In this document: piece after piece, positions 1-13,509 of the stretch
How positions within the stretch are numbered: position 1 is the first letter of the stretch
How the letters are laid out: each line of letters starts with the position of its first letter
NCBI GenBank assembly: GCA_964016885.1
Contig: OZ024742.1
Location: forward strand, 122,425,696 to 122,489,695
DNA length: 64,000 bases
Source of the DNA: Eledone cirrhosa
Lineage: Eukaryota > Mollusca > Cephalopoda > Octopoda > Eledonidae
Direction of reading: 5' to 3'
The notes under the pieces: generated by a model
What the model was told of the DNA's origin: nothing
The model's input: only the letters and a program-made list of their open reading frames with translations
Databases searched by the model: none
Program-made: the position numbers and the translations under genes

Positions 1-460
1 ACAAGCATACGCGAAAACACTCGCCATAGGTATGTAAATACAAGCACGTACACAAAAAACACACACGCACGCGACGCCTGTACCCGCACACACACGAACG
101 TATACACCAAATACACATAAAAATATATAAAAAAAAATATATATATATATATATGTGTGTGTGTGCATATATACATAATTAAATAAACGTATATAAATAT
201 ACACACATAAATACATATATAACGCGCGTACACACATACCTACATGTAAATACACATATGCTGTCGGATCACGTCAACCAAAACACAAAGTACACATCTA
301 CACGCGCCCTACATACGTACGAACCCGCATACTCACAAACACGCAAAATTCACTTATACACATAACCAAATGCACATGTACCAGTATATATAATATATAC
401 GCCATAACATATACAAGCAACGTTTTTTGAAATATTTACTTCTGCGTTCACAGATTGACT
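1..460. repeat. CA/TA-rich low-complexity stretch
   Basis: This stretch is a mosaic of imperfect CACA, TACATA and TATATA runs, including a pure TA run near 136-153. No open frame or known element is visible. It behaves as decayed microsatellite sequence. Confidence 0.6.
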
Positions 461-2035
461 TTTTATAGTTTCAGAAGATCCCATTAAGGGTGAAAGCAGC
501 GATTCTTTGCTTAAACTTTAATCTGTTATTTTAATAAATATTTGCTCTACGGTTCTCATATATCTGATATATATTTATCCTTATCGAGCCCTCTTTTGAT
601 TTTAGTCTTCACAATTATTATTATTACTATATATATATATATATATATATATTGATTGTCTGCGTTATTGGAACTGAGAAGACCACGGATCAAAGAAGTA
701 CTCGATACATAGTTAGATGCAGTGCTGGTATATTAGTGGAATTTGATGATGTGTATATTCACACTGGCCTAGAATATATTTAATAGAAGTACCAAATAAT
801 GTTAGTTAGAGTAGAATTATATTTTGAGAATGTAGCGTTCACATTCGTTACCTGCGGTCTTTTGTTGAGTGATGCTCGAATACTGTTGAAAAAAACTTCG
901 TGAGAAGTAGAGGTTTCCTATATGGGCTTATGCAACTTACAAAGAAAATTGAAAAATACATATATAGAAAATGTATCTAAAAATTTCTTTGTAAAACGGT
1001 GTGTGAGTTGATATTCATAGAAATGTTTCGATCGCATCATACAAGTAAATTGCTTACGGGTTATAAAACAATTATGGTGACGTCAGAAGTGTTTTCAGAT
1101 ATGGTATTTGATTGACATGTTCTCTGTTTGAATGATTTACTTGAAAGATTGTTGATAACTTAATTATTATTATTTTTTTTTGGCAGATGGTTTTAATTAT
1201 GACGTTAAGTTTTCCAGCGATATGACGGGAATATTGCTTTTGTTTTGAATTTCGAACTGCCAGTTGTCTGTCACCTGAGTGTTGTCACACGCGTTCTTTC
1301 TGTTTGTCCATACTCTGTGGGTGAATTTCTGCCATATCAAGAGACGTATATATGCACTTTTTAACATACATCAATATAGGTACACATATAATGGCATCCA
1401 CGTAAACATATCACACACACTCACACACACACGCGCATACACACACACCTACACACATATACACTTATACACACACACATGCGCGCGCATAAAGTGAAAT
1501 TCCTCACGTAACAATGGTATCCTTCTCGTAAACTCGTCTATCTTTCAACATTTTCTATCTTTCACTTTATCTTTTCATGAAAGACTATAATCTGAAACGT
1601 GAAGATAATTTTCCTAAATTATCAAGCGTTAAAGTATTATATATCATCATTGTACCTTGATCTCTCTAGAAACCTTATCTTCCACGTGTTCTATAAGCAA
1701 GGGTGAATTTGCAACAATTTAAACATCAACAACTACAGAGGTCATCGGCCCATCTTCATTCGGACCTTGGAAATAATAATGAAAAAAAATAATACACTAC
1801 ACACCATAACTTCAATCGCTATAACACCACTTCTACCACGCCCTCTCAACCAGCCACCACCTTAACCACTACCACCACAACCACAACTACACCACCACCA
1901 CAAAACTACGTCGAGTGCATCAAGCTCATCGGCTAATTCTTTCAGTCGTTACTAAAAAAAAAAAAATGGACATGAAAATCACTAATTGAAAATGAATGAA
2001 AAATACATTTTAATACTGTTTAATAGACACGCAGA
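461..2035. other. No gene recognised; AT-rich DNA with simple repeats
   Basis: The stretch holds a (TA)n run at about 627-652, a CA-rich patch at 1410-1480 and an imperfect ACC/CCA triplet patch at 1840-1910. The 72-codon frame around 1279-1497 is made largely of the CA repeat and is not credible as a gene. Nothing else was recognised. Confidence 0.5.
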
Positions 2036-2041
2036 CAAACA

Positions 2042-2085
<44 letters not shown>

Positions 2086-2126
2086 CACACACACACACAC
2101 AACCACACACACACACACACAAACCA
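2036..2126. repeat. (CA)n microsatellite
   Basis: An almost pure CA tract with a few ACGC and AACC interruptions. The minus-strand frames rich in Cys-Val that cross it are products of the repeat. Confidence 0.9.
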
Positions 2127-2319
2127 GAGAAAGACCAATGATAAAGCGAATGTATAATTGGAAGTGAAGTACAAAACATAAAATCTGAAGTGAGGTTGAA
2201 GGGGATAAAAACATTGATCCATATGCATTTAAGTTTGTATGTCTATCTATCTATCCCCCCTCTCTACACACACCCACACATAGACAGATATATATAAATG
2301 TGTGTTTTGCAAGATGATA

Positions 2320-2372
2320 GCTAGTGTGAAATCGTGTGTGAAAACAGATATTATTATACTTTGGGTCATGCA
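2320..2372 (+). mobile_element. Short Penelope-like-element tail fragment
   Basis: The words GAAATCGTGTGT, then GAAAACAGATATTATTATACT and TTGGG..TCAT, follow in the same order as the sequence at 61954-62000 at the 5' border of PLE-3. This suggests a decayed solo end of the same family. The match is short, so confidence is modest. Confidence 0.35.
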
Positions 2373-2559
2373 AACCAATAAAAACACACACTAGCTGATT
2401 TTCCTTTCAGTTAATTATTAATTGTGTATCCAATACTTTAATCAGTTAGTTTAACTGTCGGCAGCGGCGGCGGCTTCTTTTCCTTCTTCATATTCTTCTT
2501 CTTCTTCTTCTTCATTCCCTACTGCAAAAACTAGCGATGGGCCTGCGACCTGTCCTTGG

Positions 2560-2775
2560 AAGAGTGGGATGGACGCACAAAAATTGCATATCCTGGCACT
2601 TTAAAGAGAGCGAACCTTACCAGTTGGAACCTGGAACATCACAACCCCTTACAGATAAGAAATAGGACCATGTGAAGGAGGCTAGATGCTACCGGCTAGA
2701 TATAGTCGGCGTTTCCTCAACATAATTCCCTGGCTCTTATACTGTAGATTTCGACTGGGTTGCTGTTTAATTAAT
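2560..2775 (+). pseudogene. LINE endonuclease N-terminal fragment
   Basis: Frame-broken translation gives a YQLEPGTS stretch and then a KEARCYRLDIVGVSST segment followed by GSYTVDFDW. This resembles the start of apurinic-type endonucleases of RTE/CR1-like non-LTR retrotransposons, whose pattern is V-GTWN..., then R-x-x-LDIVG-x-S/T-x-T and a G-G-T...W segment. In-frame stops interrupt it, and no reverse transcriptase follows before 3 kb. It is a dead scrap. The clade assignment is inferred from the short motif only. Confidence 0.4.
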
Positions 2776-3032
2776 TGTCAAATCTCTTTCGTTACACATC
2801 CTGTGACCTTCTCAATGACTATTCTTGCTCCTCTATGTCTCTTCTTTGGTCTAATCTTGTTATATTTACACCATCTTGATGGACAATGTAATTATACTTC
2901 AACAACTATAACATTGCCATTGTATGTGTTCCAGTGTATCGATTTATCCACAACGAAAACCATCCAGACATACTCACCCACAACATAGGCCAGAGCACTT
3001 AATTTACTGCCTCACCATAAAAAAATTGTATG

Positions 3033-3033
<1 letters not shown>

Positions 3034-3090
<57 letters not shown>
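3034..3090. repeat. (GT)n microsatellite
   Basis: A pure GT run of about 28 units. Confidence 0.95.
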
Positions 3091-3094
<4 letters not shown>

Positions 3095-3274
3095 CCATAT
3101 GATAACATGTAAATATTGGCTGTATAATGCGATTGAATTTATCATCATTACAAAACATATAATGTAAGGGGGACATATTGCGATGCGAATTTCTGGTTCA
3201 ATTTTCTATGAAAGCGGGAACGTGGAATGCAGAAGAAATATAAACAAAAAAAGTATCATTATCTTGTTTGTAAA

Positions 3275-3470
3275 AGGGCGGTGGATTGCCAGTATCGGTA
3301 GAGGGTCGGACGCCATGCTTTGCAGCAAAGAGTTACGGCCCTTTATGATCTGAGTTCAAATCCCGCCGAGGTTAACTTTGCCTTTCATCCTTACGGGGTC
3401 GATAAAATAAAATACAAGTAATACACTGGGATAATTGCTGGCCTTGTGCCAAAAGTAGAAACTATTATCT
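3275..3470 (+). mobile_element. tRNA-derived SINE, family A
   Basis: The copy starts GGGCGGTGGATTG and has an A-box-like region, then a clear box-B-like GAGTTCAAATCCCGCC. The body reads AACTTTGCCTTTCATCC..GGGGTCGATAAA, and it ends in GGCCTTGTGCCAAAAGTAGAAA. The same order recurs in many copies in this window on both strands. Octopus genomes are known to carry abundant tRNA-derived SINEs of this general kind. Pol III internal promoter elements are implied by the tRNA-like head. Confidence 0.88.
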
Positions 3471-4840
3471 TATTTGTAAAATATATAAGCATATATTAGG
3501 AACGGTAAATTGAACTGATGAGGTAGAGGCAATTATTTGAATGGTCATTGAACATGGGTACCTCCACCACATGTCTTAAATCTCTAAAAATAATAACCTA
3601 GTTTGACACAAATAAGGTTTGTTACATTAGGTAATTTAACCATAAAATACGTGAATGTCAAGACTGAATTATCTCTCATCATTTGTTTTGCTCAAACTGC
3701 GCTGAGATAAAATAGCCAATTCAACATATTCTGCTACATAGACCATCAGTGGGATGGACAGATAGATATAAGATTTTGTCGTTGGAGTTTCAAATTAAGG
3801 GACATTATTTTGTTAGACATAACAAGCAATAGATGGGTGTAATTCTTTTTCTTGTAAGTTCCGCATTCTTCATGCATAATCAATGTCAAAACCGTCATAG
3901 AACAAATATGAATAACTAATACAACTTCATTATATCGGCAATATATATACGATGCTTAGAATTATCATATAAAGCGATGTATAGCTTATTTAATATGTTA
4001 GAAAGGAGAAATACTCTTTATTGACGCTTTAGCACTATGCATTTCCCTGGTGAAAGAGTAGACTCGATCCAATGAATTTATGATGTCGCATGTGTGACAA
4101 TTAATATTAGACAGAGGACTTAGGAAAGAGACGTAATATTCTAGCACAAGTCAATTTAACTGAAACCAAGCACTAAACTTGTAGCCGATTGGTGTCATAT
4201 TATCTAGCTTAGTGGATAATTGACAGTTTCTGCGCAACTTTAAAGTTTCCGATGTTGTCCTGCATTTATCCCTTTATCGCTAGTATTGCTGCATGAAACG
4301 TAATCACTGGTAATTTTAGAAACCAGCTCATTTCGGCAGTATTTTTCAAATCTTGAAATGTGCAATTGCTTAATAGATTGACTCCATAATATACAGTAAG
4401 GTACGGATCTTCCCTAAAATAAACATACTGTTAAGAAAAGACGATAAATAATATACAATCAACAAAAAATAAATCGAAATAAACAATGAGAACGAAATAG
4501 ATTTGGTGGGATATAAGATACTCAAGAAATGATTGCTATGGTATGAACGTCATTTCGCTCCAGCAACCTACAAACAAGCACGTTCAAATATATCTCACGT
4601 CGCTTCTTCTCTGACAGTACACTCATTATCTAAACCCTACCTCAATTGCATGTCACCTTCAATATGCACCACTATCAAGCTTATAAGGTAGACAAGCCAA
4701 ACATCAATTACGGCATGTATCGGCTAGGTAAGGAACTAGACAAATCTCCCCACCATACTTCTTAAAACAGCATTATAAAATTGGTCAATGTATTCCTATA
4801 TATCAAACACGTCATTAATCGTAATTATGCTGAAATATAA
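3471..4840. other. No gene recognised
   Basis: AT-rich unique-looking sequence. Both strands are broken by frequent stops, and no repeat family was recognised. Confidence 0.5.
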
Positions 4841-5024
4841 TTGTTTCTACTTTTGGCGAAAGGCCAGCAATTATCGCAGTGGATTACTGGTACTTTATTT
4901 TATCGACCCCGTAAGGATGAATGGCAAAGTTAACCACGGCGGGATTTTAACTCAGACCGTAAAGGGCTGTACCTCTGTGCTACAAAGCATGGCGTCCGAT
5001 CCTTTACCGATACTGCCAATCCAC
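4841..5024 (-). mobile_element. tRNA-derived SINE, family A
   Basis: Reverse-complement copy of family A. It begins on the plus strand with TTGTTTCTACTTTTGGC (the SINE tail), passes ATCGACCCCGTAAGGATGAA and the inverted box B, and ends with CTGCCAATCCAC. The 82-codon plus-strand frame over it is incidental. Confidence 0.87.
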
Positions 5025-6920
5025 ATACAAGAATAATTGCATTAACTGTAAATAGCAAATCTCTATTGGCATGTGGAACCGGTCATTGTCTAATGTGTCG
5101 CTATCTCAAGCATATTTTAGAGATTGCACAATCTTCCTCGAAATACGTGACTTGACAATTTAATTTGCCAGGCAACTTTTTTAAAACAACGTCTTGTGTT
5201 GCATAGGTGCCTTGACCTATGTCACAACTTCAATATCAAGCGCAAAGAAACACACACACAATCACACACACTCTTCCATATTACTCTAGGAACTAATTTG
5301 CCAACAATTATTAAGGATAATTTATGGTTCTCACACGCACTCCTCTACTGTTTTCTTCCTTTTCTTCCGACCTTACCTATATTCAATACTCCCTCACCTA
5401 CCTCATTGGTTTTCAAATTTGACAGCTCTCTTAATGTTACCCCTTCCCGAACCCACTTACTGACAAGTGTTAACATTTTGAATTATACGCCCCTTCAGTT
5501 TTAAATATCGTCTCTTCGCTTAACAGTTATTGCTTAACAGTTATTGTTTACCACTCACAATCTATTTTTCTGGATATTACCAAATAAAAAAAGCTATCAC
5601 GTTATAGATATATTATATAATATAATATGTGTAGGAGTGATTTTGTTTCACACTTTTAGTTTTTAACATTTGACCGTTGCCTTTTAAAACTATTGTTGCT
5701 TTCAGATATAATTCATCACTCAGTTTTCCTGTACATTTCTTCCTTTTATTAATGGGTATTTGTTTAATTAATTCAATAATTTAGCATTGTAATTTTTTGC
5801 CGTCCAACGCGTGTTCATCGAAAGGGTGGAGTGGTGTTTTTACCATGAATTGATAATAATTTTAAAGGTATATTGAAAATAATATATATATAATGATTTA
5901 GGTATGTATTTATAGTTTATGTAGAAGAGTATAAACACATTTGGACGACGTAGTCAATTGTTTGTGTATACAAAAGATGGCTAGCTGTGAAAAAAAGCGC
6001 ACCAAAACAACGGCTGTTCTCCTAAAAACTATTTTCATTCTACTTTCTGGTGTCAATGTTTGGCCTACAGACATACTAGAATTGTGGGAACCCCTAACTA
6101 TAAAAGGAATTAGAAGTTTGACTACATACCTCAGGTCACATTATGAAAATAAATACATTGAAATATAAAGTTACTTCTAATAAGATATATATATATATAT
6201 ATATCTTGTGATACTGTGGAAGTAATTGATTATTTTGTATTAAAAAAGTGTTAAAAACCTAAAATATAAAGAGGTAGTCATTATTACAAAATCACAAATT
6301 GAGCAGACTTTCCTCCAAATTCAACAAATAGAAATAATTTCGTGTTTGCAGAAATCAGAAAATATCAAACTGAAGCCATTTCAGAAATCGATTTTGGAAA
6401 CATCTATTTAAAGAACACATGATTTCCTAATAGATTTTACAATTATTTGATTGTAAAAAGTCCCGCAACACTGACAATATTTATTTCATGCAAGGTGTCT
6501 AGAGCAATCAACCTCACGAAATCTACCATCTTTGAGCTGTAACCACATGAGCATTTCAAAACAGACTAAAACCTGAGAAAATTAGACAACATTAATGTGC
6601 TTAGACGTGGTAAATGGCAGAATTCGTAGAGCACTTTAAAAAATCCTTATGGAGTTCAGTTAGTCTACTGTAAATTCTGGACACACACATTTTATCAGGT
6701 CAATTTCGCTTTAATTTCTCCTTTCTGGTCTCTATTTAAATAAAACCAATTAAGATCACTTAATGATTTAATCTTGTTTTCTCCCATAATATTCATAGCC
6801 ATCCTTTTCTGTCTTTTCCTCCGACGCAATTCCTTTTCCCAATCTCCCCATTTCCTCGTATATATATATATATTTTTTTTTTTTTCACCTCTACATTTTA
6901 TTGGAATTTATAATCTGTAA
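5025..6920. other. No gene recognised
   Basis: AT-rich sequence with (TA)n at about 6186-6205 and a T-rich run near 6870-6886. A 63-codon plus-strand frame starts at an ATG at 5980, has a Lys/Arg-rich start and one hydrophobic segment, and ends at 6168. It has no recognised relative and no visible splice context, so it is not called as a gene. Confidence 0.45.
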
Positions 6921-7125
6921 GAGCGCAGTGAATTGCCAATATCCTTAGAGTGTCGGCGAACATGCTTTGCAGTAGTTAGTTCCGGCCTTTTGCATGCTGA
7001 GTTAAATCCCGTCGAGTTTTACCATTGCCTTTCATCATTGAGGACCATAAAACACTATAGTAATACTGCCGTCGCCGTTTCTCCGTCCATAATGTATTGG
7101 CCTTGTCCCTAAATGAGAAATAATT
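6921..7125 (+). mobile_element. Decayed tRNA-derived SINE, family A
   Basis: The order GCAGTGAATTGCCA, ATGCTTTGCAG, GAGTTAAATCCCG, TTGCCTTTCAT, GTATTGGCCTTGTCCC follows the family-A consensus with many substitutions and small indels. It is clearly an older copy than the one at 3.3 kb. Confidence 0.75.
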
Positions 7126-8831
7126 CATAATGAGTGCATATATTCTTCCTTATAGCGTTTTAGTCTAAAATGAGAGAATGTAATAATATAGAAACACTTT
7201 TATTTGCTTTCTCCAAGCTGAATTATAGTCGAATTTCACTACCACTACATTTTTCTAAATTATTCCTAAAGTATTTGATCAGCATAGTATCTTAGAATTC
7301 TCTTCATTTTTTTTTTGTTTATCAAAATCTGAAACCTCTGAATGTTAGTTTCCGTATCAGAGTTATGAGGGATATATCAGTTGATCGGCTTTTCTTTTCC
7401 CAGCCCACTTTAGACTGCGAGAGTTTCTGAGTACAAGAGCTTACATTAATTCCACATTTTTATTTTCATGGAGTTTAATCACCATAGTGAAAAGTATTAT
7501 CTCCTATCTATCCATGCATGGCAAGCTGTTTTTCTCATATAAACATCGATAGGAAGGCCTTTACATCATCGATCGATTTGCTAGTAACCAAAGTATAAAG
7601 ATACACCCGGCAATATTAAAAAGAGGCAATGTAATTCTTTATTTTGACGGTATTCAGACCTCTAGTTCTTTTCATGAAAATGCTTCAATTTGTATTATAA
7701 ACGAATAGTGGGAAACAGTATATTCTTCTTGTGGTGATTTTTCCATTACATCTTTAGCCTTTGTAACAATCGAGGATAAGGCAATGCAAATGTACGACCG
7801 TCGGTTTATATTGTTGTTTAGACCCATTCCAGGCATGATTAAGCAGAACAGAGTTTAAAGCATATGTCCGTTACCATGCGTACGTTTTGTACATCTATAT
7901 ATGCATTATCTATTGTATGTTAGCCTAGTGGGTTATTGGTATTTGACAGAGAAAGCGACTAAATGGAGGATCGATCATTAGTGCCTTTATGAAAAGATTA
8001 ACGTTGTATTTGCAGATGATATAAACCACAACATATGAGAGTTAAAAATATGTACTGCAATGCTTCAACACCAGCGCTAGCAGAAACACAAGTAATACCA
8101 AGTCACTGCTAATTAAATGTAGACCAACCCCTCTCTTCCCTTTCTTACATAACCTCCGTTTTTATCATTCATTTATTTGTCTTTCTCTCACTGTCCTATT
8201 CAATCCACTATATATATACAATACAAGACTACAACTTTGTATTTAAAATTATTATGACAAGCGTTACAGAGTCGGATTAATTAGAGAAGTGTAGGTCACA
8301 TCCCTAGAAGGCGGGTAATATATCAAAAATATAAAAAAACTGTTGCATTTTCATTCTAATAGAACGAGCTGTGTCCATGTCGTTTGAGAGCATTCTGAGA
8401 TCATTTTTCTTTTTTTGTTTGGCGGGGGTGGGGGGGTGGGGTGATACTCAATAAATGTAGCAGAGAAGAAGAGCAATGGAATTCAAACTGGATGTTTGTG
8501 GGAGTAAGAAATGGTGAGTGTTATAAGGGCTAAGCTTTGCGAAGGGGATAGCCAGAAAAATATTATTGACGATATAAGATATGCGATGAGACATAACAAA
8601 AGGAGAACGAGGTCTGTACTAAGAATAGATAAAATAAAGTGAGGTTACATCGCATGCATCAGCCAGAGATCGGAGCGTGCTTGTAAGCAACTTTATACCA
8701 ATCAATCTGGTGGATGTTTGCACGAAATGCCGTTTAGGATGTCTGCATATATATCAGAACAACCATCCTAAGTTTGTGAATATAGAAATAAGAAATAAAT
8801 GATAATGTCTATAAATATTCACTTATTTATA
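7126..8831. other. No gene recognised
   Basis: AT-rich sequence with no sustained frame. A G-rich tract (GGGGGTGGGGGGGTGGGG) lies at about 8425-8440. Nothing else was recognised. Confidence 0.5.
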
Positions 8832-9055
8832 CAAGGCGGTGAATTGGCAGAGTCGTTCGAAAGTCAAATAGAATGCTTTGCGGTATTCGTTTCGGGTCTC
8901 AGTTCTTTGGGTTCAAATTCCACCGGGATCAGCTTTGCCTTTCATCTATTCGTGGTTGATGAAATTAGTACAACTAAAGTACTAGGCTCGATTCATCTGC
9001 TGTATATTGTTCTCACTTCCGTTCTCTCATTCTCTATCCTTCTCGGTAAGAAATC
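8832..9055 (+). mobile_element. tRNA-derived SINE, family A (long-tail variant)
   Basis: It begins AAGGCGGTGAATTGGCAGAGTCG, then has ATGCTTTGCGGTATTCG, box-B-like GGGTTCAAATTCC and GCTTTGCCTTTCATC. The downstream half differs from the other copies and runs into TTCTCATTCTCTATCC. A 132-codon frame spans it at 8799-9197, but the codons follow SINE sequence and are not credible as a gene. Confidence 0.8.
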
Positions 9056-9249
9056 TGCTGTGTTCAGACCTGGAGAGGGGATGCGCTCCGCCAGGTTTAT
9101 AAATGTCCTAGAAAAGCCGTATGACAATACGGCGCCTCTACGACTCACGTGGGAGTTAAGGGGCTATGCATGTTATCTTATATACCTCAATTACTGATAA
9201 GGTGTATCGCATTTGTCTCAGAATTTCTCTACAAATAGATAACTCATAT

Positions 9250-9480
9250 AGGTGCGTGGCTAAGTGGTTAGAAAATTGGATTCACAATCGTGAGGTTGTG
9301 TGTTCGATTCCCATACCAGGTGATGCGTTATGTTCATGAGCAAGACACTTTATACGACGGTGCTCTATCTGCCGTGGGCTGATACCGGTAAATAATATTG
9401 GAAAGACCAATGGAAACAGTATCTCCTTGGTCTGATCTGACGAGTTCCAAATCCTGTCGGTCGCTACTAGACTGGAACTT
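9250..9480 (+). mobile_element. tRNA-derived SINE, family B
   Basis: The tRNA-like head is excellent. TGGCTAAGTGGTTAG matches a pol III A box and TGTTCGATTCCC matches a B box. It is followed by the family body GAGCAAGACACTTTATACGACGG and CAGTATCTCCTTGG. Related copies lie at 48.5 kb (plus) and 51.5 kb (minus). An intact tRNA is unlikely because the 3' half continues into SINE sequence and no acceptor-stem partner is visible. Confidence 0.85.
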
Positions 9481-12400
9481 ACAAAATTTAACACATTGCC
9501 TTAATATTCGACTAGATACGAGTTGTAGATTTGAAACCAAGAAATATGTTTCTGTTGTCCAGTATTATAAACACTTAAAAATTCATATAAAATCCAATAC
9601 ATACTAAACAAAATTCAATGCTGTAGGGAGGATATATTGCATTAAGATAAATAGCTTGGAATGAACCTAACTTGTTGAGAAAGAATTACGAAGATTAATT
9701 TAAGCAGGTCCTTTCAAGAGAGTGATTTATAAGCATTTTAAATACTTGTTTAAAATGAAAATACGTAATCTTAATGGAATTAATAAAATTCAGTATTTAC
9801 ATCTTTCAATTCAAAGTCAATGCTTATTTACTATATTACTATATAATTGGGAGATGTATTTGATTAGCTCTTACTGCCGACGTATATATATATCCACCCA
9901 TATATATATATATATATGCTCAATAATACACACACACAGACAGACAGACACACACAGATATATATTTATATATAACTTTAAATCCTTAAACGTTTCTAGT
10001 TAGCTAATGAGATGAGATATAATACATTTCCGTTTATATGTATATAAGCTAACTGCAAATAGGAAATAATTTTAAGCCATGAAATCGAAAAACGTGGCTC
10101 AATACCATACATAATCCTGTAAATATATTCTACAGATAGAGATTTTACTGCTCTGAATCAATCTAAATTATAGACAAATATCTAAATTCATTGAAGAAAT
10201 TAATTCGAAATATATATACAAGGTTCATGTTTGATGCAGTTGTTCCACAACAGTCTATTCGCATGTACAAGTAATTAAGATAAGAACATTTTTGATAAAA
10301 TTTCATAACCAAGTAAATATTTCATAACTTTTATCTGAAAGTTCGTAACTTGGCATAACTTAGCCGCCTTCCCTGCCCAAAATACAAAGTGCCTTTTAAA
10401 AATCCTTTGTTATATACTGTCTTTAATACACAAAATACTAACCAGGTATCAGTCAAGAAGACCTGCCAACCCAAACGAGGAGTACTATGAAAAAAGTTGC
10501 CCCACCAACACAGACGAAATGAAGCAAAATGCGGAGATTTTACATAATGAAAACTATACCGATTTTCATAGTTGAGGACATCTCACACCCATGCAAAGTG
10601 AGTGGGAGATATCCCCTTCGGACGTGAAGTTGACAGGTCTGGTCAAAGAAAACATCATACTTACGAATCTTTCTAATATAAAGTGTGAAGAGGCCTTACA
10701 AAGATGGGCTTATACCAGTTAGAACGACGTACGCTTCCTAAACACTTCCTTCAATAGAAAACACAGGCGCCGCTATAAGTAGGCTTCTATACAGTTAAAA
10801 CATCTGCTAGCAAAAACACATAAATATCTCCTGATCGTGTAGCGTGTGTTACTGAAATACTTTCGGTCGTATGTTTACTAAACCTGGATTTGCTTGATAT
10901 GAAATAATGCCAACAGCAACAATAGGAACAAAGGGCAATGCGTTGTTTCTATTAGTGTAATTCAATATATATAACTCCCACAATACTATTGCAGATAATG
11001 AATCCAGAGCATTTCAAAAGCACTTGCAGACTAACTAATTTACTACACTTGTCAGCAGCTACATGATATCCGTTGGCAGCTAGATCTACAGGGCCACAAT
11101 AATGTTAAATATATTAGCGTATATATTGATGCGTACCGAATATATGCGTGTAATTAAATTAGTCCTTATATTATTTTACTTCTGAATATGTCAAATATTC
11201 GATTATTTTCTTCGATAGAGAAAGGTATTATATTTAGTTGAAATGAAATCCATAACATGTACAGTGTAGACGTAGACAAAGTACCATGTACTCTCAGAAC
11301 TGAGTTAAAAAATAATTTAGTCTCTCCCATTACGTATGATTGTCTGTTTATTATAAAGATCAACATTCACTAATTATTTATACGGTATGTATAACAATAG
11401 AAATTCGTAAATTAGGCATTCGCGTAAAATTTTGAATTTGAATTGGCCAAAAATCAAATTAAAATAAAATAAAATAAAGTGTAAGCAGTTATTCACATTT
11501 GTCTTTCCTTGTAACGAAATATGAACCAGAAAACACGAAAACAAATCGCCACCCTTAAATGTTTGTTGTTATAAACTATATTAATTGGAGGAATATCACC
11601 TAACATAATTCCTAAATTATGATAATTTTTAATATTGAATTATCAACTTCCCTTCTTTTATTAAAATGTACAAGAGGCCGATCTTATTATGGGCTCAGGG
11701 AAATGCAACAATTTGTCGTTTCTAATACTTCCTATGGGTTGTATTCATGAAAATGAAGGAAAATCGCATCTGCCAGGGTTTGAAACGGTGATATGTCCAC
11801 GCGTACAAAATGATTAGTGTTTGCGTTTCAGCACTTAGTTATACTAGCCAAAGTTGATAGAAGCAAATATTTGAAGCACAAAATTAATATTCTTCTTCTT
11901 ATTTCCAGGAGTAATAGGGTTAATGAAATTTATTTACCAAATAATTTAAATTCCCTAAAGTGTCAAAGTGATACTGTTACAGTAAATATATACATTCAGA
12001 TGTAATAATGATAATGTTCATGTTTCATTGGACTAGATATTTTTGGTAACTGTTTAAAGTAATTGAAATTTCGTGTTATAGAATATCACTATGTGAATTT
12101 ATTCAGAAATATTTAGGATAGAATGTCATGTTATTTCATATTAGACATTTGAAATATTTGTTTATCGAGTCTTTACTATATGGGATTATATTGGATGTGG
12201 TATTGACCGGACGTCGGTTATAGCAATGATGGTAAATGTGCTACACAGAATAGCCATTACTACGATTAGTCTGGAAAATATGTAGTTTGTCGATAGAATT
12301 AACATCAGAAATAATATTCTAAGTGAAAACACTAGAGATTTATTATACACTTGTAGGGAATTCTAGATGGACAGGGTAGAATAACAGAAGTACGAGGAAA

Positions 12401-12777
12401 TCAGAACACATCGAGAGAGAAATAAATATTGAAGTTTTGTTAGCCTATGAGGATACAAATCAATAATTTCTAAGTAGTATCTATAAAATTGCAGCCAATT
12501 GTCCATCAGAAGGATGTAGCATTTCTAAAAATAGATTGCGGGTAAAGTTTTGAAATAAATTCGAAATAAAATCATCGAGCATTCACCAAAACCTTCTCAG
12601 TGAATTCACGAAAGTAAACTGTCTCATTCAAGAGTTTATCGCTTATGAGTGAACACTTGGGGATAATATAATATTGTATTTGATAAATGAACAAGACAAT
12701 AGTCGGCATAGGAAATGTGTAATAATTTAATAGTGTATAAACAATGGTTTATATGTAGCTAGATTCTAGTTGAATAT
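9481..12777. other. No gene recognised
   Basis: AT-rich DNA with TA and CAGA simple repeats at about 9878-9975. The 10360-10760 part is somewhat less AT-rich and may be a decayed repeat, but I see no motif to name it. No frame longer than about 95 codons is supported. Confidence 0.45.
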
Positions 12778-12915
12778 ATATATATATATACATACATACT
12801 GTTTTATACATGCACGCATATATATATATATATATACATAGAAGCAATATATATATATATATACATACATACTGTTTTATACATGCACGCATATATATAT
12901 ATATATACATAGAAG

Positions 12916-12957
<42 letters not shown>

Positions 12958-12960
12958 CTT
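12778..12960. repeat. 73-bp tandem duplication with AT-rich palindromic arms
   Basis: CATACATACTGTTTTATACA recurs at 12791 and 12864, a 73-bp period. The unit ends in ACATAGAAGCAA followed by TA repeats. The right end reads TATATTGCTTCT, the inverse of AGAAGCAATATA, so the last unit can fold into a hairpin. Confidence 0.8.
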
Positions 12961-13509
12961 CTGTATAAATACTCTAGTCTATACACATATTTCAATTCCT
13001 GCCATTTAGTATATTTATATGTAATGTAACAATGTGAACTGTGCAACTGCGTTTAAGAAACATTATAGGAGAGTATTAGGGTGGGAATCTTTTCATATCC
13101 AGAATGAATAGAGAGAGGCAGTGGACGCCAATGCGAACGCATTGAGAACATATTTATGTTGCGTGTTTGCTCTATTAATTTAACAGAATTAGCAATATAT
13201 TAATATAACAAAAGAGATAGAATATGATGCAATTATATCTCAATTATTGTGTTAGAAGATAAATGGGATGTAAAACAAACGTATTATATTCAATTAAGGG
13301 TCGAAATTAATTGAGTGATTAGCGATAGATAAACGTATAAAATTCCATTAGGAATATCGTGCTACCATTATTACAAGAAATATACCAGTAATATAGTTAA
13401 ATGTATCGAAATATACTTTGTAGAAAGAACGATCATACTTGGTAAATGGTAATATTGGAATAATCATATAGTATACGTGTATATGTGCATGTATGTATCT
13501 TTTGTATAA
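12961..13509. other. No gene recognised
   Basis: AT-rich sequence. The 89-codon minus-strand frame at 13348-13617 has no recognisable motif and crosses the Helitron border. Confidence 0.4.

Noticed and set aside
1982..2228. Cys/Val-rich minus-strand frames
   Set aside because: They are translations of a (CA)n/(GT)n microsatellite, not genes.
8799..9197. 132-codon plus-strand frame
   Set aside because: Its first half is a family-A SINE read through, and no protein motif or codon signal is present.
9250..9330. tRNA gene with good A and B boxes
   Set aside because: The B box leads straight into SINE body sequence shared with other copies, and no acceptor-stem 3' strand is visible.
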